From Candidatus Iainarchaeum sp. (GTDB lineage Archaea; Iainarchaeota; Iainarchaeia; Iainarchaeales; DTGL01): a stretch of DNA of 64,000 nucleotides. The position numbers and the translations under genes are program-made. A model generated the notes under the pieces. That model was not told where the DNA came from and did no database searches. It worked only from the letters and a program-made list of their open reading frames with translations. Below, one piece after another: positions 18,526 to 26,901 of the stretch. The stretch spans positions 1 to 64,000 of the forward strand of contig JAOAJX010000005.1 in assembly GCA_026413945.1 (NCBI GenBank), read 5' to 3'. Position 1 is the stretch's first letter; every line of letters starts with the position of its first letter.

Positions 18526-20024
18526 CAAGACACCATCATCCTCGCATATATCTTTCTATCCTTAAGGTTCATCGCAATTGCCACACCTGGAGTAGGCATA
18601 TGGCCAAGCTTTATCTGATATTCTGTTCTGTCCTGCCAAGTGCTATTGTTAACTATAGTGGTGCCCCTGTATGTTAGGTAACCAGTATGGTGTAAATCGC
18701 CCATAAAAACTAAATCTGGGCTCTCCTTCATAAAAACATTCTCATTTATTTCAGGAGCATACGGATGGCTTAAGCCATAAGTTAGCATTACACACCTGCG
18801 CTTTAGCAACTCCACAACACCCTGCTGGGGGTGTTCATAGCTAAGACCACTTATGCTCGCGATTAAATCATGCAGACAAGATCCATGGTATAGAAAGACT
18901 TTTAGATCCTCTATCTCCACCCAACTAGGTGAGCCTAACAAGTGTATGTTCTCTGCGGCATAAAGCTTTGGCACAAACTTCTCAGGTATTGGTTGCTGCG
19001 GATCAGCCCACCGTACCGCATCATGCTGCCCCGGAATTATAAAAATCTCAATGTTGTCAGGAATTTGTAGCATGTAATCCGAAAACAAATTGTACTGCTC
19101 TTTTATACTTTTTATGTTCAACTCACTATGTTGCTTTGGATAGACCCCAATACCATCGATGTTGTCACCAGTCACAAACAAATATTTTATCTTTTTTACA
19201 AACTTTTTTTCTTCATCACTCCCAGCATCACCATTTATCCAGCTTATAAACTTCTGAAATGCGCCTTCAAGAAAAAGCTTGCTTCCCACATGCAAATCTG
19301 ATATGCTCGCAACACAGACATCTTTTTTCGTTAATTTTATTTCCCTTTGTGGTATATCTGGCCATATTACTTCCTTCGCGAGTATCATATCTTTTGCTAT
19401 TTTGATTCCTCTAACACATATAACATCATCAAGCATTATCCTATGTCTTTCAAGCTCAACGCCGTGCTCATTCTTTGAAAGCACTACTATGCATCTGCTT
19501 TCCAAATCCTCAAGCTCTATGGCAGTATTTCCTGTTTTAGTTTCCCATTTTCTATATACCATCCCTATTATTTCCAACTCTTCCTTTTCTTTCACATATC
19601 CAATGTTCTTTATAGGTTTTGCGCGAATGCTATTTCTCTGTTCTAAAATTGATTTTAATGAATTAAACTTAAACCTAAATAACTCAAGGAAATCATTTGT
19701 GCCACCATTTCCTTGGCCTTTATTTAAATTATTCTTTGCGTTTATTATCTTGAAGTTTTTTGGACTCTGTTCAACAATGTGCTTTTGGCTGGGGACTTCA
19801 GCCCCTCCTAGTTCCTCTGCAAGAAAAATTTTTGTTTTTGTTACTTTTTTTTCAATATCTTTCTTTGCTACAATAAAACAGCCTTCTGAAGCAAGCTCTT
19901 CAACAATATCTTTCCAATCAACTCTTACAAGCAGAACTTCTAGAGCATCTTTGCTGAGGAAAACCTTTTTATGTCTTGCAAAATCAATAATTTCGTCAAT
20001 TTTGTTATTGATTTCTTCCGCCAT
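18525..20024 (-). CDS. polB: DNA polymerase D small (exonuclease) subunit DP1
   Basis: Proofreading subunit of PolD: an OB-fold plus a calcineurin-type phosphoesterase with Mre11-like 3'-5' exonuclease activity. Metal-binding motifs are in order: SDLHVGS (~241), GDNIDG (~286), PGQHDAVR (~331), YHGSCLHD (~380) and GDLHHTG (~445). All look intact, so it is probably active. The 499 aa length is typical. It starts 5 bases after the UPF0147 stop and its own stop overlaps the start of DP2, forming a tight three-gene operon. Confidence 0.97.
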   Translation of the reverse strand: MAEEINNKIDEIIDFARHKKVFLSKDALEVLLVRVDWKDIVEELASEGCFIVAKKDIEKKVTKTKIFLAEELGGAEVPSQKHIVEQSPKNFKIINAKNNLNKGQGNGGTNDFLELFRFKFNSLKSILEQRNSIRAKPIKNIGYVKEKEELEIIGMVYRKWETKTGNTAIELEDLESRCIVVLSKNEHGVELERHRIMLDDVICVRGIKIAKDMILAKEVIWPDIPQREIKLTKKDVCVASISDLHVGSKLFLEGAFQKFISWINGDAGSDEEKKFVKKIKYLFVTGDNIDGIGVYPKQHSELNIKSIKEQYNLFSDYMLQIPDNIEIFIIPGQHDAVRWADPQQPIPEKFVPKLYAAENIHLLGSPSWVEIEDLKVFLYHGSCLHDLIASISGLSYEHPQQGVVELLKRRCVMLTYGLSHPYAPEINENVFMKESPDLVFMGDLHHTGYLTYRGTTIVNNSTWQDRTEYQIKLGHMPTPGVAIAMNLKDRKIYARMMVS

Positions 20025-20028
20025 GGGA

Positions 20029-20307
20029 TCATTCTAGTTCTTTTATTTTCTCTTTAACACTTTCAAGCTTGCTTATAGCGTTCCATATGGCAGTTCTTGT
20101 ATGCAAAGGCATATTTATATCATTGCTTATATCATCTAGCAAGTAAATGGCCATTGAAAAATCCACAGTCTTTGGTTTTTTGCATTCAACTTTTTTAAGA
20201 GCATTTTCAACAGCAGCCCTTATATTCCTCGGCACACCTCGGTCATCAGTTATTTCCTTCATTGTTTTAATTGCATCATCTAACTCATTCTTAACATATT
20301 TTTTCAT
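20029..20307 (-). CDS. UPF0147 family protein
   Basis: A 92-residue helical protein. ITDDRGVPRNIRAAVENA and INMPLHTRTAIWNAISKLE are the paired signatures of UPF0147, a small archaeal family of unknown function. The track's longer start is rejected because ATG at 20307 follows a GAGGTGT motif and gives the normal family length. It is the first gene of the PolD operon here; whether it serves replication is unknown. Confidence 0.9.
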   Translation of the reverse strand: MKKYVKNELDDAIKTMKEITDDRGVPRNIRAAVENALKKVECKKPKTVDFSMAIYLLDDISNDINMPLHTRTAIWNAISKLESVKEKIKELE

Positions 20308-20421
20308 AAAGACACCTCGAAAAAAGCAGTCCTTCCAAAAAATAATATGGAAAAGGTTTAAAGATATTATTTCTTTCCAAAATAAAAACATATTTTTTGC
20401 TTTTAGGCGTTTTTGCATAAG

Positions 20422-20429
20422 TTTATAAC
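20422..20429 (+). promoter_or_regulatory. TATA box for secF
   Basis: TTTATAAC lies about 37 bases before the secF ATG, predicting a leader of only about 10 bases. This fits the absence of a Shine-Dalgarno motif there. The opposite strand of the same 154-base gap holds the UPF0147-polD promoter region. Confidence 0.5.
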
Positions 20430-20461
20430 TATTTTTCTGCTAAATTACTAAAATCAGTAAT

Positions 20462-21553
20462 ATGTCCTTTGCTTTAGCCGTGGTGATTAATACGCTAAAA
20501 GTCAATTTTAGTAAAGTTTATGGCAAAAATTACAAGCTTTATATGATATTGCCAGCGATCCTTTTTTTCGTATTACCCATAATTGCTTTTATATACCCGG
20601 GCATTGAGCGAGGCGTAGATCTTAGCGGCGGAACACTGATTATAGTAAGATCCGAAAGGCAAATGGCTTATGAACGCTTGGAAAGCGCTCTTTCAAAGTA
20701 TGAGCTCGCAGAATTGAGCATAGTACCATTTTCTGGTGGGGTACAAATACACTTTGGGGCAAGTAAGAAAATAGAAGCAGCATCTAGATACATAAAGGAT
20801 GCGGAGAGCACACTTTCATCAAGCCCACAGCAAAGCTATGCATCATGTCAGAAAGCATTTTCAGAACTAAGTGCACTTTTTAAAGCAGAAGCACCAAAAG
20901 ATCCGAAAGAGTGCATTGAAGAAGCGCGAAAAACTGTTATTTTGAGCAGAGATTCTTTGAAGGATTCCATAAACAAAGACATTAAAGTAACACTAAATCT
21001 TAATGAGGTGGAGGTTGAAAAGATACAATATACTGAAATTTCACCAGCATTGGGTGCTCTATTTTGGGATTCAGCAATAAAAGCTATAATAATTGCTACA
21101 GTGCTGCTAATTGTTCTTATGTTCATTTTTTTCAGGGACTTTTTCCCGGTTATTGCAATACTACAAGCAGGCCTTTTTGATGTCTTATTTGCCCTTGCTG
21201 CTCTGGCTCTATTAAGGGTGCCTTTTTCTCTTGTAACACTTTCAGCACTCCTAATGCTTGTTGGCTACTCAATCGACACTGATATAATGCTAACTGCAAG
21301 GGTTTTGAAGGGCAGTGGAAAGCCAAAGGATAATGCTGCATCTGCTCTTAAAACCGGCCTTACTATGACAGGCATTACATTAATAACAGCAGCCATAATG
21401 CTTGTTTTCTCTTCAATTTACGCAATTGATATAATTTTTGGAATCTCCGTAGTGCTTTTCTTTGGTCTTCTCGGAGACCTTATTTCTACGTGGCTCATGA
21501 ATGCACCAGCAATCATTTGGTATGTTGAGAAAAAAGTGACCAAGCAAAGGTGA
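20462..21553 (+). CDS. secF: Protein-export membrane protein SecF
   Basis: SecF works with SecD next to the SecY channel and helps pull proteins across the membrane. There is one N-terminal membrane helix, then the conserved GVDLSGGT motif, an extracytoplasmic domain, and a five-helix C-terminal bundle containing VGYSIDTDIMLTARVLK, the archaeal SecF signature. At 363 aa it is longer than many archaeal SecF because of a helical insertion at ~110-170. secD follows after 4 bases. The SecF and SecD order is the usual archaeal one. Confidence 0.93.
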   Translation: MSFALAVVINTLKVNFSKVYGKNYKLYMILPAILFFVLPIIAFIYPGIERGVDLSGGTLIIVRSERQMAYERLESALSKYELAELSIVPFSGGVQIHFGASKKIEAASRYIKDAESTLSSSPQQSYASCQKAFSELSALFKAEAPKDPKECIEEARKTVILSRDSLKDSINKDIKVTLNLNEVEVEKIQYTEISPALGALFWDSAIKAIIIATVLLIVLMFIFFRDFFPVIAILQAGLFDVLFALAALALLRVPFSLVTLSALLMLVGYSIDTDIMLTARVLKGSGKPKDNAASALKTGLTMTGITLITAAIMLVFSSIYAIDIIFGISVVLFFGLLGDLISTWLMNAPAIIWYVEKKVTKQR

Positions 21554-21557
21554 TATT

Positions 21558-23192
21558 ATGGCAAATAACGCTTTGGAATTGCTCAAGAGTTATAGGATCT
21601 GGATCTTATTGCTCGGAATTTTAGCAGGCGCAATATGCTTAATGATTGCAGGTATAAACTTTGGCATTGACTTCGAAGGCGGAACAATGTTCCAAGTTCA
21701 GCTTAGCGAAAAGATTGATGCAACAAAAATGGAAGAGGTTTCAAATGTTATAGAAAAAAGACTGAATTGGAGTGGTCTTCAGGATGTTAGGGTGTATTCA
21801 ACATCAACAGAAGAAAACAATTTTCTCTTCATTGTTGTAAGAAATGTAAATCCTAAAGAGATTGAAAACCTTGGCTCACTGATAACTCAACAAGGAAGAT
21901 TTGAGGCAAAGCTTGGCAAAGATGTCCTCTTCACAGGAAAAGACCTATTAATGATAGATTCTGGTGTTAATACAAGCACTATAATGAAAGTATCTGAAAA
22001 TTCCTACAGATGGACGCTGCCTTTTGTGCTGGATGTTTCAGCAGCACGCCGATTTAGGGACCTAACATTTCACAAATGTGAGCCGATTATGCAAACGGGC
22101 GGTGAAATGGATTATGACTGTGAATATACCTATTTCTTTATTGATAGGCCTCACGATAGAGTAATTGTGCTCACATCACAAACTTATGAAAATGACAAAA
22201 TATATTTTTCTTCAGGCACTACTGAAGTGCCATCAGGAACAAAAATAGAAGATATAATCAATGTCATAGATACCAACGTTATCATTATAGACACGAATTC
22301 GCCGGAATCTATAAAAAAAGCAATTGATGATATAAATATTGCTCTAAAAGAGAAAAAAGGCATAATCGCTGATCCAACACTGGGCGATGCTTTAATAAGC
22401 AAACTTATTGACCTTAATACAAATGTGAAATTAGTGTATGGTTTAGAAAAAGAGCCATGGCTTTATAAGGCATCAGGTATGCGCTCTGTTGTGCGTTTAA
22501 CCCCCTCAGTAACGGGCAATAAGCCTTACATTGAGCGCAAGGAAGATATGCAGCCACTAACCGATTTGGTTATAACCGGCCATACAAATACCTACGCAGA
22601 GGCAAACAGAAGAAAAGAGGAGCTTAAAATAATACTTACTTCAGGATCTTTGCCAGTTTCCGTAGAAAGCATAAGCACATATTCAGTTTCACCCACTCAA
22701 GGAAAGGACTTTTTAACAAAGGTTGCTATTCTTGCAGCGATAGTCATCATTGTTGTATCATCATTAATTTTCCTTAGGTATAGAAAGCCGTTGCTTTCAA
22801 TTGCAATAATTTTTACTGCCCTCGTAGAAGCATTCCTTACGACAAGTTTTACTTCGTTTTTGGGTCAGAGCTTAGATATAGCAACCTTGGCAGGAATAAT
22901 TGCAGCAGTTGGCACAGGCGTAAATGACCAAATAATAATAACAGATGAACTGCTGCGCGGAAAGGAGGGTGAAGGAAAAGAAGAAGTCTCTTTGATAAGG
23001 CGTACAAAAAGGGCATTATTCATAGTTATTGCAGCAGCATCAACAACAGCAGCAACTATGCTGCCAGTTATATTTATGGGCAATATTCTCGTAAAAATAG
23101 TTGGCTTTGCATTTGCAATCCTCATTGGCGTCTTGGTTGGTGTTCTCATAACAAGACCAGCATACAGCGAAGTTGTCAAAAATCTCATATAA
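21558..23192 (+). CDS. secD: Protein-export membrane protein SecD
   Basis: Partner of SecF in protein export. The first helix is followed by GIDFEGGTMFQV. A large extracytoplasmic P1-type domain contains QGRFEAKLGKDVLFTG, typical of archaeal SecD, and the C-terminal bundle has GTGVNDQIIITDELLRG. The length of 544 aa is normal for SecD. The start follows AGGTGATATT. With giant surface proteins in the same region, demand for export is high. Confidence 0.93.
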   Translation: MANNALELLKSYRIWILLLGILAGAICLMIAGINFGIDFEGGTMFQVQLSEKIDATKMEEVSNVIEKRLNWSGLQDVRVYSTSTEENNFLFIVVRNVNPKEIENLGSLITQQGRFEAKLGKDVLFTGKDLLMIDSGVNTSTIMKVSENSYRWTLPFVLDVSAARRFRDLTFHKCEPIMQTGGEMDYDCEYTYFFIDRPHDRVIVLTSQTYENDKIYFSSGTTEVPSGTKIEDIINVIDTNVIIIDTNSPESIKKAIDDINIALKEKKGIIADPTLGDALISKLIDLNTNVKLVYGLEKEPWLYKASGMRSVVRLTPSVTGNKPYIERKEDMQPLTDLVITGHTNTYAEANRRKEELKIILTSGSLPVSVESISTYSVSPTQGKDFLTKVAILAAIVIIVVSSLIFLRYRKPLLSIAIIFTALVEAFLTTSFTSFLGQSLDIATLAGIIAAVGTGVNDQIIITDELLRGKEGEGKEEVSLIRRTKRALFIVIAAASTTAATMLPVIFMGNILVKIVGFAFAILIGVLVGVLITRPAYSEVVKNLI

Positions 23193-23211
23193 ATCATTAA
23201 AGCTGTCCAGA

Positions 23212-23832
23212 ATGCCAGACAAAAACTCTGAACAATTTTTGCGACTTGGTGCAGAAGCAAAGATTTTTGAGACTGATTGGCACGGGATTAGCGCAATAAA
23301 GAAGGTGCGAATTAGAAAAGAATATAGACATAAAAAACTTGATGATCATCTTGCACTAACTAGAGCGAGAAAAGAAATAGCTTTGCTCAATAAGGTGAAA
23401 ATGTTTGGAGTTATGGCACCTTTTGTTTTGGATTATATTCAAGATAAAAGAGAACTTTTTATTGAGAAAATTTCTGGTAAAAAAGCAAAGGATTGTTTGC
23501 AAAACAACAAAAAACTTTGCAATAATATAGCAAAATCAATTGCTCTGATGCACAACAATTGTATAATACATGGTGACCTTACAGCCGACAATATTCTTGT
23601 TAAGGAAGAAAAGCCTTTTTTCATAGATTTTGGCCTTGGTTTCTATTCCAGCAAAATAGAAGACAAAGCTACAGACCTTGTTAATTTCAAAAAAAGCCTT
23701 CTTTCGTTCAGACCAGAATTAACCAAAGAGTGGCAATTTATCGAAAAAGCATATGCAAGAAGCGCAAAAGACGGCTGCTTAATAATTAAAAAAATGCGAG
23801 ATATATCTTCAAGGGCTAGATATGTAACTTGA
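23212..23832 (+). CDS. bud32: KEOPS kinase Bud32 (stand-alone)
   Basis: Atypical small kinase/ATPase of the KEOPS complex, which makes t6A37 on ANN-decoding tRNAs. The N-terminal GAEAKIFETDW, the catalytic loop IIHGDLTADNIL and FIDFGLGF are all present. The track start at 23173 overlaps secD; ATG 23212 gives 206 aa, the usual size, and is preferred. In many Euryarchaeota Bud32 is fused to Kae1, but here Kae1 is a separate gene 4 kb away. Confidence 0.93.
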   Translation: MPDKNSEQFLRLGAEAKIFETDWHGISAIKKVRIRKEYRHKKLDDHLALTRARKEIALLNKVKMFGVMAPFVLDYIQDKRELFIEKISGKKAKDCLQNNKKLCNNIAKSIALMHNNCIIHGDLTADNILVKEEKPFFIDFGLGFYSSKIEDKATDLVNFKKSLLSFRPELTKEWQFIEKAYARSAKDGCLIIKKMRDISSRARYVT

Positions 23833-23835
23833 GGT

Positions 23836-23857
23836 TATCAGTTATCAAAAACTGATA
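23836..23857 (+). terminator. Hairpin after bud32, at the rps15 promoter
   Basis: TATCAGTT and AACTGATA form an 8-bp perfect stem with a six-base loop, starting 4 bases after the bud32 stop and followed by an A/T run. It fits a terminator. Because it abuts the rps15 TATA box, it could instead be an operator. Confidence 0.5.
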
Positions 23858-23868
23858 TATTTAAATTA
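23856..23868 (+). promoter_or_regulatory. rps15: TATA box for the rps15 operon
   Basis: TATATTTAAATT, about 80-90 bases before the rps15 ATG. It predicts transcription from about 23888 and a leader of about 60 bases. Confidence 0.5.
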
Positions 23869-23900
23869 TTTTTCAAGAAGAAGTAATACTATACTCGTTT

Positions 23901-23940
23901 TGGGTTGTTCTGACCCATTCCGATAGGGCGGGTCTGGAGT
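23901..23940 (+). promoter_or_regulatory. Structured GC-rich leader of rps15, possible autoregulatory RNA
   Basis: TGGGT (23901-23905) can pair with ACCCA (23913-23917). Alternatively GACCC (23912-23916) can pair with GGGTC (23930-23934), so the ACCC segment can be used in only one stem at a time. The GGAG Shine-Dalgarno motif begins two bases after the second stem. uS15 is known to repress its own mRNA in bacteria through varied leader folds. A similar role here is inference. Confidence 0.4.
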
Positions 23941-23947
23941 TGGTTCG

Positions 23948-24361
23948 ATGGCAGAATCAAAAGAAAAAAAATATGGTTGGGTTGAATATAAGCCCGAAGA
24001 AATAGAAGATATAATATATAAGCTATATCATGAAGGCAAAAAGAAAAGTGATATTGGTGCAATTATGAGAGATCAGTATGGCATCCCAAATGTTAAAGAA
24101 ATTACTGGTAAAACTGTATCAGAAATACTAATTGAAAGAGGGGTAAAAGAAGAAGTTCCTGAGGATCTTATGAGTTTGATAAAAAAAAGCGTGAAACTTC
24201 TCGAGCATATGGAAAAACACAAAAAAGACTTTAAGGCAAAGCGTGGCTATGAAGTCACAACTTCAAAAATAAGGCGCTTAGTTGGCTATTATAAAGAAAA
24301 AGGTACCCTACCAGAAAATTGGGAATACACCCCTGAAAAAGCAAAGCTATTGGTGAAATGA
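23948..24361 (+). CDS. rps15: Small-subunit ribosomal protein uS15
   Basis: Binds the central-domain three-way junction of 16S rRNA. Archaeal-type N-terminal part (YKPEEIEDIIYKLYHEGKKKSDIGAIMRDQYGIP) precedes the S15 core (KRGYEVTTSKIRRLVGYYKEKGTLP). The length of 137 aa is slightly below the usual ~150. It heads an operon with a 47-codon ORF (TGATG overlap), eS1 and DUF92. Confidence 0.96.
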   Translation: MAESKEKKYGWVEYKPEEIEDIIYKLYHEGKKKSDIGAIMRDQYGIPNVKEITGKTVSEILIERGVKEEVPEDLMSLIKKSVKLLEHMEKHKKDFKAKRGYEVTTSKIRRLVGYYKEKGTLPENWEYTPEKAKLLVK

Positions 24362-24504
24362 TGCTGAATTATAAATGCAAATTAGAGCTTGACGGTTCAA
24401 TAGAAATCATGTCCGGTACTGCAAGTTTAGACGAAATTTTAAAAATGATTGATTCAAAAATATCTAAAGCTAAAAAGGAGTGCGATTGTCGTGGCAAGTA
24501 AGAA
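24361..24504 (+). CDS. 47-aa ORF in the usual Pcc1 position
   Basis: This ORF is too short for the track. Its ATG overlaps the uS15 stop (TGATG), and its end overlaps the eS1 start by 14 bases, so coupling is very tight and translation is likely. The product has a beta-like start (YKCKLELDGSIEIM) followed by a helix (DEILKMIDSKISKAKKE) and two Cys. Many archaea keep the KEOPS subunit Pcc1 between rps15 and rps3ae. This protein is only about half that length and I cannot confirm homology. It may be a minimal or decayed Pcc1, or unrelated. Confidence 0.5.
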
Positions 24505-25081
24505 ACAGAGAAGCTCTTCAGACAAATGGAAGAAAAAAAAATGGTATAAAATTAAAGCACCTAAAGAATTTAAGGAAATCATCATTGGTGAGACCCCTGC
24601 TGAAAAAGAGCAACAACTAATTGGCAGAACCGTTGAGCTTCCTATTAGTGAAATAGCTGCACAAAAAAAGCAAGCACCTATGTTGATTAAACTTAGAATT
24701 GATGCTGTAAATGCGGGTAATGCCGAAACTAAACTTATAGGCTGCCGTTTTGACAGCGGTTATCTCAGGCGCATTGTAAGAAGAAGGAAGAGCAAAGTAG
24801 ATACAATACTTTATGTCGAAACTGCCGATAATAAAAAAATGAAACTAACAACAACAGCAATATGTGCCTCAAAAACAAACAAAAAAAAGGAAACAGAAAT
24901 AAGGAAGCTTGTTGCTAAAGAAATGGCTGAGGAAGCAAAAAAGGAAACATTCGAGAATTTTATGCTTAATGTTGTATCCGGAGCCCTCGCACAGAAAATT
25001 TTTAACAGCGTAAAAACAATAGCTCAATTACAAAGAGTTGAGGTTATAAAAGCCCATTTAATAGAAGGGAAAAATAAATGA
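24491..25081 (+). CDS. rps3ae: Small-subunit ribosomal protein eS1 (S3Ae)
   Basis: Component of the small-subunit platform near the mRNA exit. The sequence KWKKKKWYKIKAPKEF and RRKSKVDTILYVETADNKKMK are typical. The track starts too far upstream: GTG at 24491 follows AAAAAGGAG and gives 196 aa, the usual length, beginning ASKKQRSS. The end overlaps the DUF92 gene by an ATGA junction. Confidence 0.94.
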   Translation: MASKKQRSSSDKWKKKKWYKIKAPKEFKEIIIGETPAEKEQQLIGRTVELPISEIAAQKKQAPMLIKLRIDAVNAGNAETKLIGCRFDSGYLRRIVRRRKSKVDTILYVETADNKKMKLTTTAICASKTNKKKETEIRKLVAKEMAEEAKKETFENFMLNVVSGALAQKIFNSVKTIAQLQRVEVIKAHLIEGKNK

Positions 25082-25791
25082 GCTCCGATTTTGATGCGTT
25101 AATTGTCCTTTTAACAATCATATTTTTTTCTTTTTTCTCATTTTACAAGAAGCTATTGAGTAGGGATGGCATATTTTTTGCTAATATATTCGGCATTGCT
25201 GTTTATTTTTTGGGTGGATTAAAAGCATTTACAACAATTTTATTATTCTTCTCTATTGCTGAAATTGCAACGATGTTTGGCAGAAGTAATTTTAAGCCAC
25301 ATGGAAAGAGAGATGTTGGAAACATAATAGGTAATGGTATGCCAGCCTTAGTTGCGTTATTGCTCGGTTCTACAATGGGTTTTTATGGTGGTATAAGCGC
25401 CGCTTTATCTGATACAATGTCTTCAGAGATTGGCTTGATATCAAAAAAAAAGCCAAGATTAATAACAAACCTTAATAAAGAAGTTCCACGCGGCACTGAT
25501 GGTGGCATAACATTGCTAGGCCTTTTTGCTGGTATCATTGGGGCTTTTCTAATAGGTTTTACTTTCTTTTTATTTAATTTGAACGAATACACTATTTGGA
25601 TTTCTTCTTTGGGCTTTTTTATAATATTTTTAAGCGGTTTCACTGGTTGTATTATCGACTCTCTTCTTGGAGCTGTTTTTGAGACTAAAGGTTTGCTGAA
25701 TAATACATGGGTTAATTTTTTGAGCTCTTCTAGTAGTGCATTTTTAGCCAATTTTTTATGGTATTCTCTTTTTTGGTTGTCAAACTTTTAG
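25078..25791 (+). CDS. DUF92 / TMEM19 family membrane protein
   Basis: A polytopic protein of 237 aa with about six hydrophobic segments and the family signatures HGKRDVGNIIGNG, SDTMSSEIG and PRGTDGGITLLG. DUF92 proteins are related to plant phytyl-phosphate kinase VTE6, so a CTP-dependent prenyl-phosphate kinase role is possible. That role is untested in archaea. carS, the next gene, also uses CTP and prenyl lipids, which supports a lipid link. Confidence 0.88.
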   Translation: MSSDFDALIVLLTIIFFSFFSFYKKLLSRDGIFFANIFGIAVYFLGGLKAFTTILLFFSIAEIATMFGRSNFKPHGKRDVGNIIGNGMPALVALLLGSTMGFYGGISAALSDTMSSEIGLISKKKPRLITNLNKEVPRGTDGGITLLGLFAGIIGAFLIGFTFFLFNLNEYTIWISSLGFFIIFLSGFTGCIIDSLLGAVFETKGLLNNTWVNFLSSSSSAFLANFLWYSLFWLSNF

Positions 25792-25830
25792 TAGAAGTTA
25801 ATATAAGATTTTTGTCTTAAATCTTAGCTT

Positions 25831-26331
25831 ATGCTTTATTTACTGATATCTATTGCAGCATACTTAGTTCCAATATATGTTGCAAATGCATGTGCTCTAA
25901 TCTTTGGTGGTGGCACGCCACTTGACCTTAACAAAAAACTTTATGGCAAACCAATATTTGGCAAAGGCAAAACCATAAGGGGCACTTTAGCAGGCATTGT
26001 ATTTGGATTAATCGTTGTTTTTCTTCTGGATTCTCTTATGCCAAAATGGTTTGTTGCAGACTATTTAATTTTTGGAGTTTTTCTTGTATTTGGAGCCGTT
26101 TTTGGCGATATAGCTGCATCTTTTCTCAAGAGGCGCATTGGTTTGGAGAGCGGCGCACCAGTTCTTTTTTTAGATCAGCTCGACTTTGTTTTTGGCAGCC
26201 TTATTTTGACTTTGCCTATTAGAATGCCTAATTTTGCAGAAGTAATCTTAATCTTCTCATGCACTTTCTTAACACATAAGGCGACAAATTATATAGCGTA
26301 TAAACTAAAGATTAAGAAGGTTGCGTGGTAA
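25831..26331 (+). CDS. carS: CDP-archaeol synthase CarS
   Basis: Transfers CMP from CTP to unsaturated archaetidic acid, activating it for polar head-group attachment in archaeal membrane lipid synthesis. A small integral membrane protein of 166 aa with GGGTPLDLNK, FGKGKTIRGTLAG, FGAVFGDIAASFLKRRIGLESG and LDQLDFV, all characteristic of the CarS/DUF46 family. A TATA-like AT run precedes it and no GGTGA motif is seen. Confidence 0.94.
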   Translation: MLYLLISIAAYLVPIYVANACALIFGGGTPLDLNKKLYGKPIFGKGKTIRGTLAGIVFGLIVVFLLDSLMPKWFVADYLIFGVFLVFGAVFGDIAASFLKRRIGLESGAPVLFLDQLDFVFGSLILTLPIRMPNFAEVILIFSCTFLTHKATNYIAYKLKIKKVAW

Positions 26332-26332
26332 G

Positions 26333-26851
26333 ATGCGCAACAAGAAGAGGAAACTTAACTTTGGTGACGATGATAGAAAAAGAGAGCTATATTTCCTTTT
26401 AAAATTCTTTCTAATATATGGCGCCCTTCAAACAATAATATATTTTGCTGATGTTGCCTTTGTAACCAACTGGATAGCCTCCTTTGAGGCTTCACTATTC
26501 AGTCTTCAGAGCCAAGGAAATACAATAAGATCAGGAACAGTTGTTTTTGTAATAAATAACTCCTGCACCGGACTTGTTTCTATATCTGTGCTTGCAGCAA
26601 TTGTTTTTTCCTTCAGGAGGCCATCTTTAAAGGAAAAAATCATGGTTTTTTTGCCTTGTTCAGCCATACTTTTTTTAGTAAATCTAGCTAGAGTATACGC
26701 TGTAATTTATGCTGGCGTTCATATAAACCACAACTTAGTTGAACCTTTGCATATAAGTAGCTGGTTCTTAATGTCTGGTGCAATAGTTATTTTATGGTAT
26801 TTTGGCACAAAAAAGTTTGCAAAAATAAAATACTTTAAAGAACTTCTTTGA
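26333..26851 (+). CDS. Archaeosortase/exosortase family peptidase
   Basis: Membrane-embedded cysteine transpeptidase family that cleaves C-terminal sorting signals of surface proteins. The 172-residue protein has several membrane helices. The expected catalytic set is visible: Cys in NNSCTGLVSISVLAAIVF, Arg in NLARVYAVIY and His in EPLHISSWFLM. ATG at 26333 lies just after the carS stop and is preferred to TTG 26321. I cannot assign a named archaeosortase subtype. Candidate substrates are the surface proteins near the right end of the window. Confidence 0.85.
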   Translation: MRNKKRKLNFGDDDRKRELYFLLKFFLIYGALQTIIYFADVAFVTNWIASFEASLFSLQSQGNTIRSGTVVFVINNSCTGLVSISVLAAIVFSFRRPSLKEKIMVFLPCSAILFLVNLARVYAVIYAGVHINHNLVEPLHISSWFLMSGAIVILWYFGTKKFAKIKYFKELL

Positions 26852-26901
26852 ATATACAAAAATGGGCAAAGTATTTTATTTCTTTAAAACCTCTTTTAAT
26901 T

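Noticed and set aside
19279-20037. 252-aa plus-strand ORF opposite DP1
   Set aside because: It is a Ser/Phe/Leu-rich shadow of polB on the opposite strand, with no start signal and no recognisable motif. DP1 on the minus strand has every catalytic motif.
23901-23917. Possible tRNA anticodon arm before rps15
   Set aside because: The 5-bp stem and 7-base loop look like an anticodon arm, but U33 is missing and no acceptor, D or T arms can be found around it.
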